This document shows positions 1 through 10,451 of a stretch of DNA of 64,000 nt, piece by piece. Numbering within the stretch: the first letter of the stretch is position 1; each line of letters begins with the position of its first letter. Made by a program: the position numbers and the translations under genes. The notes beneath the pieces are model-generated. The model searched no databases. It saw only the letters and a list, made by a program, of their open reading frames with translations, and had not been told where the DNA came from. This stretch comes from Lactifluus volemus. Its lineage: Eukaryota; Basidiomycota; Agaricomycetes; Russulales; Russulaceae. The stretch covers positions 62,001-126,000 of the forward strand of contig WTXI01000044.1 of NCBI GenBank assembly GCA_022376515.1, given 5' to 3'.

Positions 1-2
1 AA

Positions 3-158
3 ATTAGTACGAGAAGTCAAAAGAAAACAATGCACCAAGGACCAGACAAAGGTGGTCCCAGTGGCAAGGGGAAGGCGGGGACTGCACTTAATGCTAAGTA
101 CTTCAGGCCAAAACAGAAGGCTGTGGCGGCGCCAGGCGGCGAGAGATGGTGGCAATAG
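3..158 (+). CDS. C-terminal end of an upstream open frame, possibly gag-like
   Basis: An open frame enters from the left edge and ends at a stop at 156–158. The last 50 or so residues are basic and rich in Gly, Lys and Gln, ending in a Trp-Trp-Gln tail. No CCHC zinc knuckle is visible in the part present. Its position upstream of pol suggests the end of a gag-like gene, but composition and location are the only arguments; it could also be chance. Confidence 0.3.
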   Translation: MSTRSQKKTMHQGPDKGGPSGKGKAGTALNAKYFRPKQKAVAAPGGERWWQ

Positions 159-392
159 AGGAGGCCACGACTCATGGAGACAGCGAAACGGAGATGGAGG
201 GGGACAGACAGGAAGCGACGCGACAGGTGGTTGAAAGCAATGAGGCACGAAAATTGTCCCAACAAGAATAAACACACGACTTAGCAAAATTTTCACAAGT
301 TACAAAATTTTGGATTAGTGAAATTATGTTTGTTTGCTTAGCATGATTAGAAGCCCCTTAAATTTTAATTACTTGCTTAAATATCTTGAGTG

Positions 393-472
393 TGCTTAAT
401 GTCAGTCTTAATTGTGCTGAGCATACTGAGCATGCTTAATGCCAGTCTTAATTGTGCTGAGCATGCTGAGCC
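393..472 (+). repeat. Two tandem copies of a 40-bp repeat
   Basis: Units 393–432 and 433–472 are identical except for three substitutions. Each begins TGCTTAATG and contains CAGTCTTAATTGTGCTGAGC. Further short TTAAG/GCTTAA repeats follow to about 530. The block lies in the AT-rich leader between the upstream frame and the pol start, where a retroelement would hold untranslated leader or gag–pol spacer. Function unknown. Confidence 0.85.
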
Positions 473-589
473 TGCTTAAGTTGCTTAATTGCGCTTAAAC
501 AAAAATTTCATCAAGCAAAATTAAGCAAAAAAGTAAATTTAAGACCATTAAGACCACTAATCACCATTAAGCAACAGGGACAATTGCTG

Positions 590-3500
590 ATGGAGTCCAT
601 GACACCACTGGCACAGGTGGAACCCAGTAGCCTAGAGCCACGGGCACACATCCAGAGCAGACCGGGAGGACTAAGCAGGGGCGAGAGGCAGCCGCCCACC
701 GAACCACAGGCAAAGGCCAAGGAGCAAGACAACGGAGCGGTCAACCTGTACGCAGTCGGAGGGAAGGACGAGGTAGCGAAGCCATTCGTCCACGAAATCC
801 AGCTACGGGGACCACGAGGGGAAGTGGTCCGAATACACGCAACGTTCGATGATGGCGCTATGATCTGTGCAATGAGCACGAAAGTCTTTGAGTATGTGAA
901 GCACAGGTTGGGCACATGGCGGCCATCAACACGTACACTACGCATGGCAAACGGCTCACTAGCGAGATCAGAAGCGGCGTGGACAGGAACGGTCGAGCTC
1001 GAAGGAGTCATGACAACGGGCACGTTTGAAGTCTTCGACAGCGGAGGTGGATGGTCATTCCTCTTGGGCAAACCGATGCTCCAGTCGTTCCGAGCACATC
1101 ATGACTACGAACGTGATGAGATCCAGGTGAGTGACCCAATAAGAAGAGCAGTACTGACAAACCAAATAGGCAGCACGTACTATGTAGAAGCAACAAGACG
1201 GGGGCTACCAGTAACCGCAGACTGGAAACAGCAAGCAAAAAGACAGAACCCATCAGCAGTAGTCGCAACGATCAGCAGCTGGGACGAGAACATGGAAAAA
1301 CAAGAACGCCAAGCGGAAGCACCAATCGGCCCAACAGCACAGGCGGCCGCAACAGCGATACCAGAACGACAAACCGACCCATTCCACCACAAGAGGGTGG
1401 AGGCAATACAGAAGGCAATCAAGATAGGAGAAGAGCTAAGCGGCAACCAACAACACCAGGTGCGTGAACTGGTGAGGGCATACGCTGATTGCTTTGCCCT
1501 CTCAGTGCGCGAGGTCATACTAGCGAAGGACGCCAAGCTCCACCTAGGGATACCACCAGACGCCATACTGTCCACAAAAGCAAGGCAACGCACGTTCACG
1601 CCGCCGCAACGACGCTATCTACACAAGAAGGTCCTGGAGATGTTGGGTGCAGGCATCATCGAGCGCGCAGATCCAGCGGAGATTAAGTGCGTCTCAGCAA
1701 CCACACTCGGACAGAAGCAGCACGATGGAACAGGACTAACACTGGAGGAGCTCCAGCGCAAGGTAAATACCGAGTGCGAGGCAGCAGGACTGACGCCGCA
1801 CTTCCAGGTACCACCGCGGCAAGGGCCCAAGAATGCCGAACCAGTTGCGACGCATGAGGAGCAGAAATGGCGCATATGCCAAGACTTCCGGGAGGTGAAC
1901 AAGCTGTCAAAGGTGGCACCCATGCCACAAGGAGACATACGAGCGAAACAGCAGAGATTAAGCGGCCACAAGTACGTGAGCGTAATAGACTTTGCCTCCG
2001 GATTCTACGCTGTCGAAATCGACCAGGAATCGCGGCCCTACACGGCCTTCTACGTGGAAGGTCTTGGACACTTCTGGTACGTCAGAATGCCGTTTGGCCT
2101 AACGGGAGCACCCACGGCATTCGCGGCGGTGGCAGCCAACCACCTGCACGACCTGATTGCGGACGAGACCATGGAAATTTTCGTAGACGATGGAGGCTCA
2201 GCAGCGGACACGTTCGAAAGAATGAAGGAGAAGCTCATAAGGATCCTAGACCGAGTCCGAGAGCGGAAGCTCTCACTATCCGCAGCCAAGTCACAACTCT
2301 TCATGTCAGAAGCCATGTTCGCAGGAGCCAGAGTGAGCGCGAAGGGTGTCTTGCCTGACCTCACGAAGCTCACAGCAATCGTCGACTGGAGAAGGCCTCC
2401 AAACGCGCTGAATCTCGTCTCATTTTTGGGTCTAACGGGGCACTTCCGGGACCTCATCCGAGGCTACGCACGGGTGGAAGGACCACTGAGGGATCTACTG
2501 GCGGAAGTGACGCTACCACAGCCTTGCACGAAAACGTCGTACCGAAGAATCATGGCCGCCCATGACCTAGAACGCAGGTGGAAAGAGAACCACACGAAAG
2601 CATTCCTGGACCTCAAGATCAAGATGACATCAGAGCCGATACTGCGTGGGCCCAGGTGGGATGGCACGCCATTCGTAGTCACAACAGATGGGTGCCAAGA
2701 AGGGTTCGCAGGCGTGCTAGCCCAAAGATTCCCCCACACGAAACCCGACGGCACAGTGATACAGAAGCTCCACCCGATTGCATTTGCGTCGAAACGAACA
2801 TCAGTAACGGAAGCTAAGTACAAGCCATTCCTACTGGAGTTTGCGGCACTCAAATTTGCCTTAGACAAATTCTCAGACACGATATGGGGGTTTCCAGTGG
2901 AAATAGAGACAGATTGCCAGGCCCTCCGAGACATGCTCCTGAGCGAGAAGCCAAGCGTGGTCCACGCGAGATGGCGAGATGGAATCCTAGCACACCAGAT
3001 CGTGGATGTGCGCCACGTTCCAGGCAAGATAAACGTAGTGGCGGACGGGCTAAGCCGACAGTGGGAAGGACAGCCAGCAGTGAGCGAGGATGGAAGCACA
3101 TGGACGGTGAACCCCGACAGAGATGAGCAGGTGGGGCTAACCAACGACATCCTGCTAACCCTACAAGGAGCAACGGGGGAGCAGGTGGCAACACTCCGAG
3201 AACGCCTCAAGGATGAACACCTGTTTATAGAGGTCATAGACGCCATCCTAGGGCAGGACAGTGCGAAAACGGTACGAGACCGGAAACGCGCGCGACACAG
3301 GGCGTCCCAATACATACTCGAAGAGGGGAAGCTTTGGAAGCTCCATGGAGGCACGAGCACGCGAGCAAGAACAAGGACGGAATGCACATCGAGGAAGGAG
3401 GCAGAGGCGATGGCAGAAGAGCAGCACCAGCAGGGAGGCCACATGGGGCGAGACGGCATCAAGATGGCGCTAATGGACCGCATTTCGAGCCCAGACCTCG

Positions 3501-4645
3501 ACCTAGTAATAATGCGAGCGATCCGCAGCTGCGCGCAGTGTAAGAGCTTCGGGCCAACCCGCCTGAACGCCCTCCTACAGCCAATAACCAGACGTCACCC
3601 ATTCGAGTTGTTGGTAGGCGACTATCTGTCAATGCCAGTAGGGAAAGGAGGGTACCACACAATCGGATTGTACCTGGATACCTTCTCGCAGCACATTTGG
3701 GCGTTCAAATACAAGTCAGCAGGGACAGCCAAAACTACAGTAGGCGCGCTCAACACAATAGGCAAGAATTTCATCGCACCCGAAGCACTTATGACCGACG
3801 GAGGATCACACTTCGACAACACGGCGGTACGCGAGTTCTGCGAAGCCAACAGGTGCAAACACCATGTCACGCCAGCCTACTCACCCTGGATCAACGGGCT
3901 AGTAGAAGGAACAAACAAAATCCTCCTCCATGTCTTAAAACGCATGTGCGCCCCCGAGGTTGGAGAACAAGATGACGACGGGACTTGGGGGAACTTACCG
4001 AAGGCATGGCCAGACCACCTCGACACAGCAGTCGCGGCGCTCAACAGACGCATCCTGCCCGCCCTCAAATTCACGCCCAAGGAGCTACTGCTGGGCATGG
4101 CAATAAACACCCCGAGAACAGAGCCAGAGATCGCAGCACGAGACACCCCAAGCGCAGCAGAGGCAGCGGTTCACATGGCGTATGCCGCGCAGCAAAGGGT
4201 CGACGGGTACGAGGCAATTGTCAAGCATGCCATCAGTCGGAAGCACACATACGACAGACGGGTGTTAAAAAAATCAGGTGAGGTAGTATTTTGCACAGGA
4301 CAACTAGTTCAAGTCTATCGTAGTGATCTCGACTACACCTTCAAAACAGAACGCAAACTGATCCCCAAATGGTCACAACCATACCGCGTTCGCACACGCA
4401 TCAGAAACGCCTACACGTTGGAGAGATTGGACGGAGAGGAAATCGAAGGGGAATTCAGTGCACGACGACTGCGTGAGTTCATACCGAAACCGAAAGGGAA
4501 GCTGGAACAGGAACAGAGAGAGTGGCTAGAGAACAACCCAGGAAGCGACGAGGCAGAAGCGGTGCGGACACCGCTATTCGCGGGAGGGGAGCATGGAATA
4601 GGGGTTAGAGGACAGGCGAGACAAGGGCACGAGGAGAAGGGCTAA
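590..4645 (+). CDS. pol: Ty3/Gypsy pol polyprotein (protease, RT, RNase H, integrase)
   Basis: A single uninterrupted frame of about 1,351 codons from ATG 590. In order: a retropepsin-like region with DDGA in place of the usual D[ST]GA (about residues 85–165); a reverse transcriptase (about 400–580) whose catalytic box reads FVDDG near residue 530 rather than YxDD; an RNase H with TTDG near 695; an integrase with an HHCC zinc finger (about 945–985) and a DDE core (Asp near 1010, TDGGSHFD near 1069, Glu in GLVEGTNK near 1107). The tail ends in a typical Gypsy integrase C-terminal segment (FSARRLREFIP); no chromodomain was recognised. All domains are present with no internal stop, so this copy may have been active recently. 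The encoded enzymes copy the element RNA into DNA and insert it. A TTG six bases upstream is also in frame, but ATG 590 is the natural start. Confidence 0.92.
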   Translation: MESMTPLAQVEPSSLEPRAHIQSRPGGLSRGERQPPTEPQAKAKEQDNGAVNLYAVGGKDEVAKPFVHEIQLRGPRGEVVRIHATFDDGAMICAMSTKVFEYVKHRLGTWRPSTRTLRMANGSLARSEAAWTGTVELEGVMTTGTFEVFDSGGGWSFLLGKPMLQSFRAHHDYERDEIQVSDPIRRAVLTNQIGSTYYVEATRRGLPVTADWKQQAKRQNPSAVVATISSWDENMEKQERQAEAPIGPTAQAAATAIPERQTDPFHHKRVEAIQKAIKIGEELSGNQQHQVRELVRAYADCFALSVREVILAKDAKLHLGIPPDAILSTKARQRTFTPPQRRYLHKKVLEMLGAGIIERADPAEIKCVSATTLGQKQHDGTGLTLEELQRKVNTECEAAGLTPHFQVPPRQGPKNAEPVATHEEQKWRICQDFREVNKLSKVAPMPQGDIRAKQQRLSGHKYVSVIDFASGFYAVEIDQESRPYTAFYVEGLGHFWYVRMPFGLTGAPTAFAAVAANHLHDLIADETMEIFVDDGGSAADTFERMKEKLIRILDRVRERKLSLSAAKSQLFMSEAMFAGARVSAKGVLPDLTKLTAIVDWRRPPNALNLVSFLGLTGHFRDLIRGYARVEGPLRDLLAEVTLPQPCTKTSYRRIMAAHDLERRWKENHTKAFLDLKIKMTSEPILRGPRWDGTPFVVTTDGCQEGFAGVLAQRFPHTKPDGTVIQKLHPIAFASKRTSVTEAKYKPFLLEFAALKFALDKFSDTIWGFPVEIETDCQALRDMLLSEKPSVVHARWRDGILAHQIVDVRHVPGKINVVADGLSRQWEGQPAVSEDGSTWTVNPDRDEQVGLTNDILLTLQGATGEQVATLRERLKDEHLFIEVIDAILGQDSAKTVRDRKRARHRASQYILEEGKLWKLHGGTSTRARTRTECTSRKEAEAMAEEQHQQGGHMGRDGIKMALMDRISSPDLDLVIMRAIRSCAQCKSFGPTRLNALLQPITRRHPFELLVGDYLSMPVGKGGYHTIGLYLDTFSQHIWAFKYKSAGTAKTTVGALNTIGKNFIAPEALMTDGGSHFDNTAVREFCEANRCKHHVTPAYSPWINGLVEGTNKILLHVLKRMCAPEVGEQDDDGTWGNLPKAWPDHLDTAVAALNRRILPALKFTPKELLLGMAINTPRTEPEIAARDTPSAAEAAVHMAYAAQQRVDGYEAIVKHAISRKHTYDRRVLKKSGEVVFCTGQLVQVYRSDLDYTFKTERKLIPKWSQPYRVRTRIRNAYTLERLDGEEIEGEFSARRLREFIPKPKGKLEQEQREWLENNPGSDEAEAVRTPLFAGGEHGIGVRGQARQGHEEKG

Positions 4646-4738
4646 GCGAGCGAGTACGTAGTTAGACCGCTGACATAATGGTGGAACAACGGTTCTTGAC
4701 GCGAAACCACGACTCGAGCGGCAGCACACGCCCCTCCA

Positions 4739-5674
4739 CCGTTTACTGGACACACCAATTCAGTCAATTCTGTTGCATTCTCGCCAGACGGACTCCGCAT
4801 CGCATCGGCCTCGGGCGATTACACGATTCGGGTGTGGGATGCCACAACGGGACGGATTGTAGTGGGCCCGTTTACTGGACACACCAATTCGGTCAATTCT
4901 GTTGCATTCTCGCCAGACGGGCTGCGCATCGCATCGGCCTCGTGGGATAAAACGATTCGAGTGTGGGGTGCCACAACGGGACAGATGGTAGCGGGCCCGT
5001 TTACTGGACACACCAATTCGGTCAATTCTGTTGCATTCTCGCCAGACGGACTGCGCATCGCATCGGCCTCGTCCGATGAAACGATTCGGGTGTGGGATGC
5101 CACAACGGGACAGATGGTAGCGGACCCGTTTACTGGACACACCAATTGGGTCAAGTCTGTTGCATTCTCGCCAGACGGACTCCGCATCGCATCGGCCTCG
5201 GACGATGAAACGATTCGGGTGTGGGATGCCACAACGGGACAGATGGTAGCGGACCCGTTTACTGGACATACCAATTGGGTCAGTTCTGTTGCATTCTCGC
5301 CAGACGGACTGCGCATCGCATCGGCCTCGGGCGATTACACGATTCGGGTGTGGGATACCACAACGGGACAGATGGTAGCAGGCCCGTTTACTGGACACAC
5401 CAATTCGGTCTATTCTGTCGCATTCTCGCCAGACGGACTCCGCATCGCATCGGCCTCGCACGATGACACGATTCGGGTGTGGGATGCCACAACAGGACAG
5501 ACGGTAGCGGGCCCGTTTACTGGACACACCAATTCGGTCAATTCTGTTGCATTCTCGCCAGACGGACTGCGCATCGCATCAGCCTCGGACGATGAAACGA
5601 TTCGGGTGTGGGATGCCACAACGGGACAGATTGCATCGGACCAGTTCACCGATTTGGTCAGATCTGTCCGTGAG
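4739..5674 (+). repeat. 129-bp tandem coding minisatellite (WD40 units)
   Basis: The core GTTGCATTCTCGCCAGACGG recurs at 4772, 4901, 5030, 5159, 5288, 5417 (one base changed) and 5546, a strict 129-bp period. Units are nearly identical at the DNA level. Changes cluster at a few codons: the residues either side of Asp after ASAS (GDY, WDK, SDE, DDE, GDY, HDD, DDE), the pair after GHTN (SVN, SVN, WVK, WVS, SVY, SVN), and the residue before PFTGH. Because the unit is a multiple of three with few stops, several frames including the antisense stay open; those are by-products. Confidence 0.95.
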
Positions 5675-5956
5675 CAGCACATTGCCTCGGGGTCAGGCGA
5701 CCGTGCAATTCATGTCGAGAGTATCGTGACCGAAGATACTGAGAAGCTCCTATTTACAGACCAATCCCTGGTTGGTGGTGATGGTTGGATATGTGGAGAA
5801 CCCAAACAGCTTCTTTTATGGATTCCCGCGCTTCATAGGCCGTGTCTTCATGGACCAAGGACGGTCTGGATTGCAGGCGAGCATGAGACCCGGCTTGATT
5901 TCTCAAAATTCGTGCATGGATCAAATTGGGGTAAAATATATGACCGGAATATCTGA
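4739..5956 (+). pseudogene. WD40-repeat gene, 5'-truncated (C-terminal part of an NLR-like protein)
   Basis: The frame is open from just upstream of 4739 to a stop at 5954–5956. The nearest upstream in-frame stop is at 4697–4699 and there is no in-frame ATG before the first repeat, so the N-terminal half is missing. Seven WD40 units of exactly 43 residues follow, then a degenerate eighth and a C-terminal tail (…FSKFVHGSNWGK) of the type found after the WD repeats in basidiomycete NACHT/P-loop–WD40 proteins. Those proteins are STAND-class receptors related to fungal allorecognition HET-E/D/R; no NACHT domain remains here. The break coincides with the end of the retroelement, suggesting insertion or recombination removed the 5' part. 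A GTG at 4832 could serve only as a poor start. Probably non-functional, but it could donate repeats to relatives by recombination. Confidence 0.8.
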
Positions 5957-7014
5957 ATATGATCAATTGGTATGTTCTTTTTATTACCGCAGTGCCACCT
6001 CTAAACTTTGCGGCATATGCCAACAGTGCCCACCCAAACATCCTGAGCTCGCTCACTCTCCCAACGCCAGCCATCGAAACCGTGACACACCCAGCGACGC
6101 AGCTGCGCCTGTATATGTTGTTCCTGCTTCTCTCCCGCTGGGGTTTGAGCACGAGCTTTCTTTACCATGCCGCTCTGCCTCTTCTGCACGGTCGTATAGG
6201 CTCCATTCTACATGCACATCGAACTGTCGCTCACCCAGGTGGCGCTCTCTGAGCGAGAAGGATGTGGTCTGGGCGCGCAAGCACGTCTTGCATGTTTTTT
6301 TCCCACATTTGAGCTGCCGGGAGAGGCTCGGGCACGGAGCAGCGCGGGAACGTTCCAATCCAAGAGGACTCGAGTGGCATAATTGGCAGAGGATCCACTG
6401 TCTGATGGCGCATATCCAGCACGGTAGTTCCACCAACTAGAGTTTGTCGATAGCCCTCCTTCGTCATGTATCATCAATCCTTTGTAGCCCCATCAATGTT
6501 CCTAGACCACCCGCGTGCCATCAAATCGTATTCTCTGCATGTTTGGTGACGTCACCACGGCCATCTGCCAGTGTCTTTGTGCCTCGGGTCTGTTGCTGCT
6601 GCGCTGACGCCTGATGCCCTTCGAGACCTATGATCACGCTTCCAGTTCCACGTCCTCTTATCGCACTACTACTTGTAGTAGGATAACGTTTCGCAGTACT
6701 AAAGGCTTTCCTACCATAAGTAGCTAGGCCCGTTTGCAGCAAAGCGTCTCCACGTGCACTGGCACGGCTATTCTACATATCATCGAGGTTTCATCGAGTA
6801 GGTAGGCTCGCGACTCCTTCGGTGGTATCGGGAGTCCGACAATTGAATCGTCTGGGTACAAAGTCTTTCAAAAGTCGCAGGTAGCTTGGCTGTGCGAAGA
6901 AGGGCAAGAAATATTGTTTTTGTCTGTACACCAACTCAATCCTCGTCTTGAGACGTACATATTCTACATATTTCGTCTACCTCTTACTATTAGTAGATAC
7001 GGATGCACCTTAAC
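5957..7014. other. Intergenic, no convincing gene
   Basis: About 1.06 kb between the WD40 remnant and the glucoamylase-like gene. Open frames up to about 130–220 codons exist on both strands near 5772–6477, but they overlap each other, have no recognisable domain and no shared splice logic. I see no RNA gene. Confidence 0.5.
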
Positions 7015-8872
7015 CTACACCACTTGAAATCCGGCATGAAACTGGCTTTCAGCGCTAGGCCAGAGATGGCGGTCATTGTTTTCCAGGTAGCTGCACGATC
7101 TATTAGGAAAGCGACCGCCATGCGCCCATGAAGGAGGAATAAAGCCATTGTATGCGTCGTAAACGCCAAGTGCTGCAACTAGAGCATGGCTGTTACCCCG
7201 TGGACCCACGGGCCTCCAAGTCACTTTGTCAAATACCATCGAAAGGACGTAGTCATCAGGCATGTGGTCGGCGAGGACAAGAAGTGTCTTTTCCGCCCAG
7301 TTTCTGATACTATCCATCAAGCTTTCGTATACCTCGGAACCCTTTGAATATGTCCCCGCTTTTATGTTCTGATCAAATTGGCGGAAGAATTTGAGAGAAA
7401 TGTCTGTGACCTGCAGTTCGCCGATCAAGTCCCAGGTCAAGAGCGCGTCGAAAATCTGCTCTGACGCATGTAACATCCCGAAATATACTGGCTAGAGTGA
7501 AAATATTCAGCTGAATTTGCCTACACAAGGAGAGGATGATGCACTCACGTTTCCTCCGAATAGCGTTTCTTCGAGATAAAAACCTAACAGCGCGTTGGGT
7601 TGGTCAGGAGGAAGGCTCTCGCTGATGGGGTAGATCTTCTGGAACGCATCTCCAATAACCTTCAGGCTCGAAAGTGCACGATCAGAACACGGTTGAAATG
7701 TGGCCGAATCGCAACCCAAAGACGGGTCAAAGTTGAGTGTGGAAACAGTGAGAGGGGCTGTGCCTTTTCCAGAACGCCCTCCTGACCTCACGTCGGTCAC
7801 ATTGGTCTCGCTCATAAATCCTTCCTCCTCGTTCCAGAACGTCTATGGGTGAGAAGCTCAGTGTGAATGTCAGGATCAACGAGAATAACAACTTTCCTGG
7901 AGATAGTCAAGGATATTTGATGCCTGGCTCTCATATTCTAGAGTGCTACCATCACGACCTATGATTCGACCGAGGCGGGCTCCTGCTTGAAGTGCGCGAT
8001 ACTGCAGTGAAGCTGTCCAGTAGGAGCCTCCCCATACGGGCAGCCACCAGAGATCCCAACTGTGATAGGTGCTGAATTATTAATATCAACAAGGCCTAGT
8101 GCCAACTGCTTACGAGCTCTGATTCCGGTGTGATGAGATCCATTGCAGGTCGAGGTTGATAGCAGGCCAGAGAACATCGGCAACCCAAGTACCATTCCTT
8201 TGTTCAGGCTCAATGAGCCACTCTGCATACTTGATTAGGATTACAGCGCGGAAGGGAGGTCCATCTACAATACCCGATTAATATCTGGATATAATGAGAA
8301 GCGTGATACACACCAGCTGCTGGAGCACCAATACGGGATGTGGGGTCTGTGATCTTCCCGAGGTGAATGTCGAAAACGGGCTCTTCTAGTCCACCTGTGA
8401 AAACATTTCCGGAAAAACTGACAACATGCTGGGTCCTGACAAGAGCATGTACGGAGTCATCTACTAGCGTGCGGAGAAACTTGGTGTTGTCATAGGGTTG
8501 CGACATGGTGAGTTCATTAAGCCATGTGTGGTAAACTCGACACCCATCCCTGAGCCAGAACACGGTATATTCCGGGTGCTCTGGATCGGGAATGACAGGA
8601 ACAATGACACCTGGCTGTGTGAAAAGAAAAAAAAAATAGGTTGAACGAATGCGGAGAATCTGACTCGGAGAGGGAGATGCATTTACATCGGATCCAACTT
8701 TTTGACCCATCAGTTCGTGGGTGATGACGTTCTTTGAGACGGAGACCAGTCGGTCCAGGTAATCGTGGACGGCTCTAGAAGTATTTTTGGACCTGGCAGT
8801 GATACCTGCGAATTGGCTGGCTGCCACCCCATTTGCAGCAGAGAGGGCTGAGAGAAGCAGCGGAAGATGCAT
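7015..8872 (-). CDS. GH15 glucoamylase-like secreted protein, active-site residues missing
   Basis: Six exons: 8687–8872, 8314–8614, 8114–8264, 7897–8059, 7549–7842, 7015–7491, giving 523 residues with consistent phases. The N-terminus MHLPLLLSALSAANGVAASQ is a signal peptide, so the product should be secreted. GH15 landmarks are plain: FWLRDG (family WTRD), GLEEPVFDI, DGPPFRA, SWDLW, CDSATFQPCS, the Asp/Asn-Gly-Asn loop, and PPSWAHG near the end. GH15 enzymes release glucose from starch ends using two glutamates. Here the acid position in the family motif DLWEE reads DLWWL, and the base position in MSEQYDK reads LSMVFDK; the Trp of the SWGRP loop is also absent. No starch-binding domain is present. 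Intron 4 needs a GA donor (CAG|GAAAGT); with any GT donor nearby the frame or the LQ–FW motif is lost. Either a secreted pseudo-glucoamylase or a gene early in decay. Confidence 0.85.
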
Positions 8873-10451
8873 GTCAGAGGACGGAAGCTACAGTAAGGAC
8901 TGCATGCCCATCCCCGCTTTATATTATTTATCCTTCAAAACAGATGGCTAGCCCGAGAACAATTCCCTGTGATAAAAAGGCATCCTGTCACGGTGACCTC
9001 GGCGGTAGTTAGAGGAGGGTAGTCCCAAAAAGTTTCACTACGATCAAGTTCCTCCTGCAAAAAGTAAGAAATCAAGCGGCGCCGCGTCGCCGGCGCCACT
9101 CCAAAGTTCCGGCCTAGTCACGTGTTCCAAGTGGATCGCAAGCGGCACGGATCCATACATTAGTCACGATCAGGCGTACAGGCGTCCCCAGTGGGTGACT
9201 GAACAATTGACGTGGAGAATGGCGTTAATTTGGCGCATGTTATTCAAGTTTTCCAAGGGATGTAGGTGTCATAATGGTTAGATTGGTGCCTGGGAGCCTG
9301 ATGGCCAACGCCACTCAGGCTTGACCTCTTGCGCAGATGCACTCCTTTTAGCCTGTTCGAACTACTGTACGGCACAATATGTTTCCTAATAAGGGGTATC
9401 GTGGTGTCGTTGAGGTGCTCCGTCCAGAACTGAACTGCTCTGGGACACTACAGCGATCCAAAAGTTGGATGATGGACTTTGATGGCTGCTAGTACTAGTA
9501 GAGATGAGCAATACACGCTCCTGAAATCATATTAATCACTATCTATCATAAATTGAAGGACCTTATTATGATGGCGTCAATCGAGTTCAAATGAGCATAG
9601 CATCGAATGGACTCAGGTCTCACCGATGGATGTTTGTCGATTTACTCCATCAAGATGCCAGACAGCCTTACCGTAAAGAATCTAAAGACAATGACCATAC
9701 TTACTATGACTAATGTGAGTACAAAAGAGCCTCCTTAGCCATGAGGTCAAGAGCTCTAAATATCTAAGGTACGATGACGAAGGTAAGGTCACTCTGACGT
9801 TTCATGCGCAATTTCATGTTTCAAATCCACGCGCCCAATTTCGGTTTGAACAAAACCAAACAGAAGCATGGCACTCATGAGTCCGGCACTTGCTCGAGTA
9901 AAGTGCAAATGAGGCCTGGATAATACCTGCCAATACTACCACCTCGAAGGGGGGTTTCTCCCATCCCGCCCATCTCTCAGGCGGTGATGGCGCTGGCCAC
10001 GACACAGCCATCTACTTTCCCGTACACGTATTGTAGCCCATCAAGACAGGGAATATGTGTACGCCGCCTAACATTAAATAGGGCTCAGCTTCGCATTGTT
10101 CAGGGCATGGCCTTAAATCTGGAGCGGCGGCCTTGGACAATACCCAATACGACTGCACCTCGTCAGGCACAATGTACTCGTATAATAGCAAAATGTACCA
10201 GACACCACGCGCTGGCCAGCAAACCCAATTGAGCCTCAACCATAAAACGGTTCGACGTGGACGTAACTTACTGACAGTTATGACGATGACTTTCACCTTA
10301 CAGGACCGCATTCCCTGTCCCGCGCTCAAAATATGTAGCGTGATACTCCCCCAGACGATACTGCAATGCACGGCTGCGTGGTATGACGCGTCGGGGCGGG
10401 CCAACGAGCGCTGCCCCTGCGTGCAGTGAGATCTACGGAATTGTGCTCGTT
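8873..10451. other. Intergenic, no convincing gene
   Basis: About 1.6 kb. Open frames near 9814–10458 are short, overlapping on both strands, and show no domain. The left part is the upstream region of the glucoamylase-like gene. No tRNA-like clover could be picked out by eye. Confidence 0.5.
8918..8931 (-). promoter_or_regulatory. TATA-like element of the glucoamylase-like gene
   Basis: On the minus strand the sequence reads ATAAATAATATAAA, about 46 bases before the start codon at 8872. Spacing would give a very short 5' leader. Composition-based call only. Confidence 0.3.

Larger units (their letters stand above)
1..4738 (+). mobile_element. Ty3/Gypsy-type retroelement, incomplete, no LTR pair seen
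   Basis: The element is defined by the complete pol reading frame at 590–4645, preceded by the end of another open frame (3–158) and an AT-rich leader with short tandem repeats. I could not find a direct long terminal repeat: the 93 bases after the pol stop are not repeated upstream, and at 4739 the sequence turns abruptly into a WD40 repeat. The left end runs off the window. The copy is therefore truncated or its 3' LTR has been replaced by the WD40 junction. Domain order protease–RT–RNase H–integrase places it in Ty3/Gypsy (Metaviridae). Confidence 0.85.

Noticed and set aside
4760..5527. 255-codon open frame on the minus strand across the WD40 repeats
   Set aside because: It exists only because the repeat unit is 129 bp (a multiple of three) with no stop in that frame; translation is an artefact of the WD40 coding sequence.
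4739..5674. Regular repeats resembling a CRISPR or satellite array
   Set aside because: Units are 129 bp without spacers, encode WD40 blades in frame, and the genome is eukaryotic.
5772..6477. Several overlapping frames after the WD40 gene
   Set aside because: Overlap on both strands without domains; the 5772 frame partly runs through the WD40 tail in another frame.
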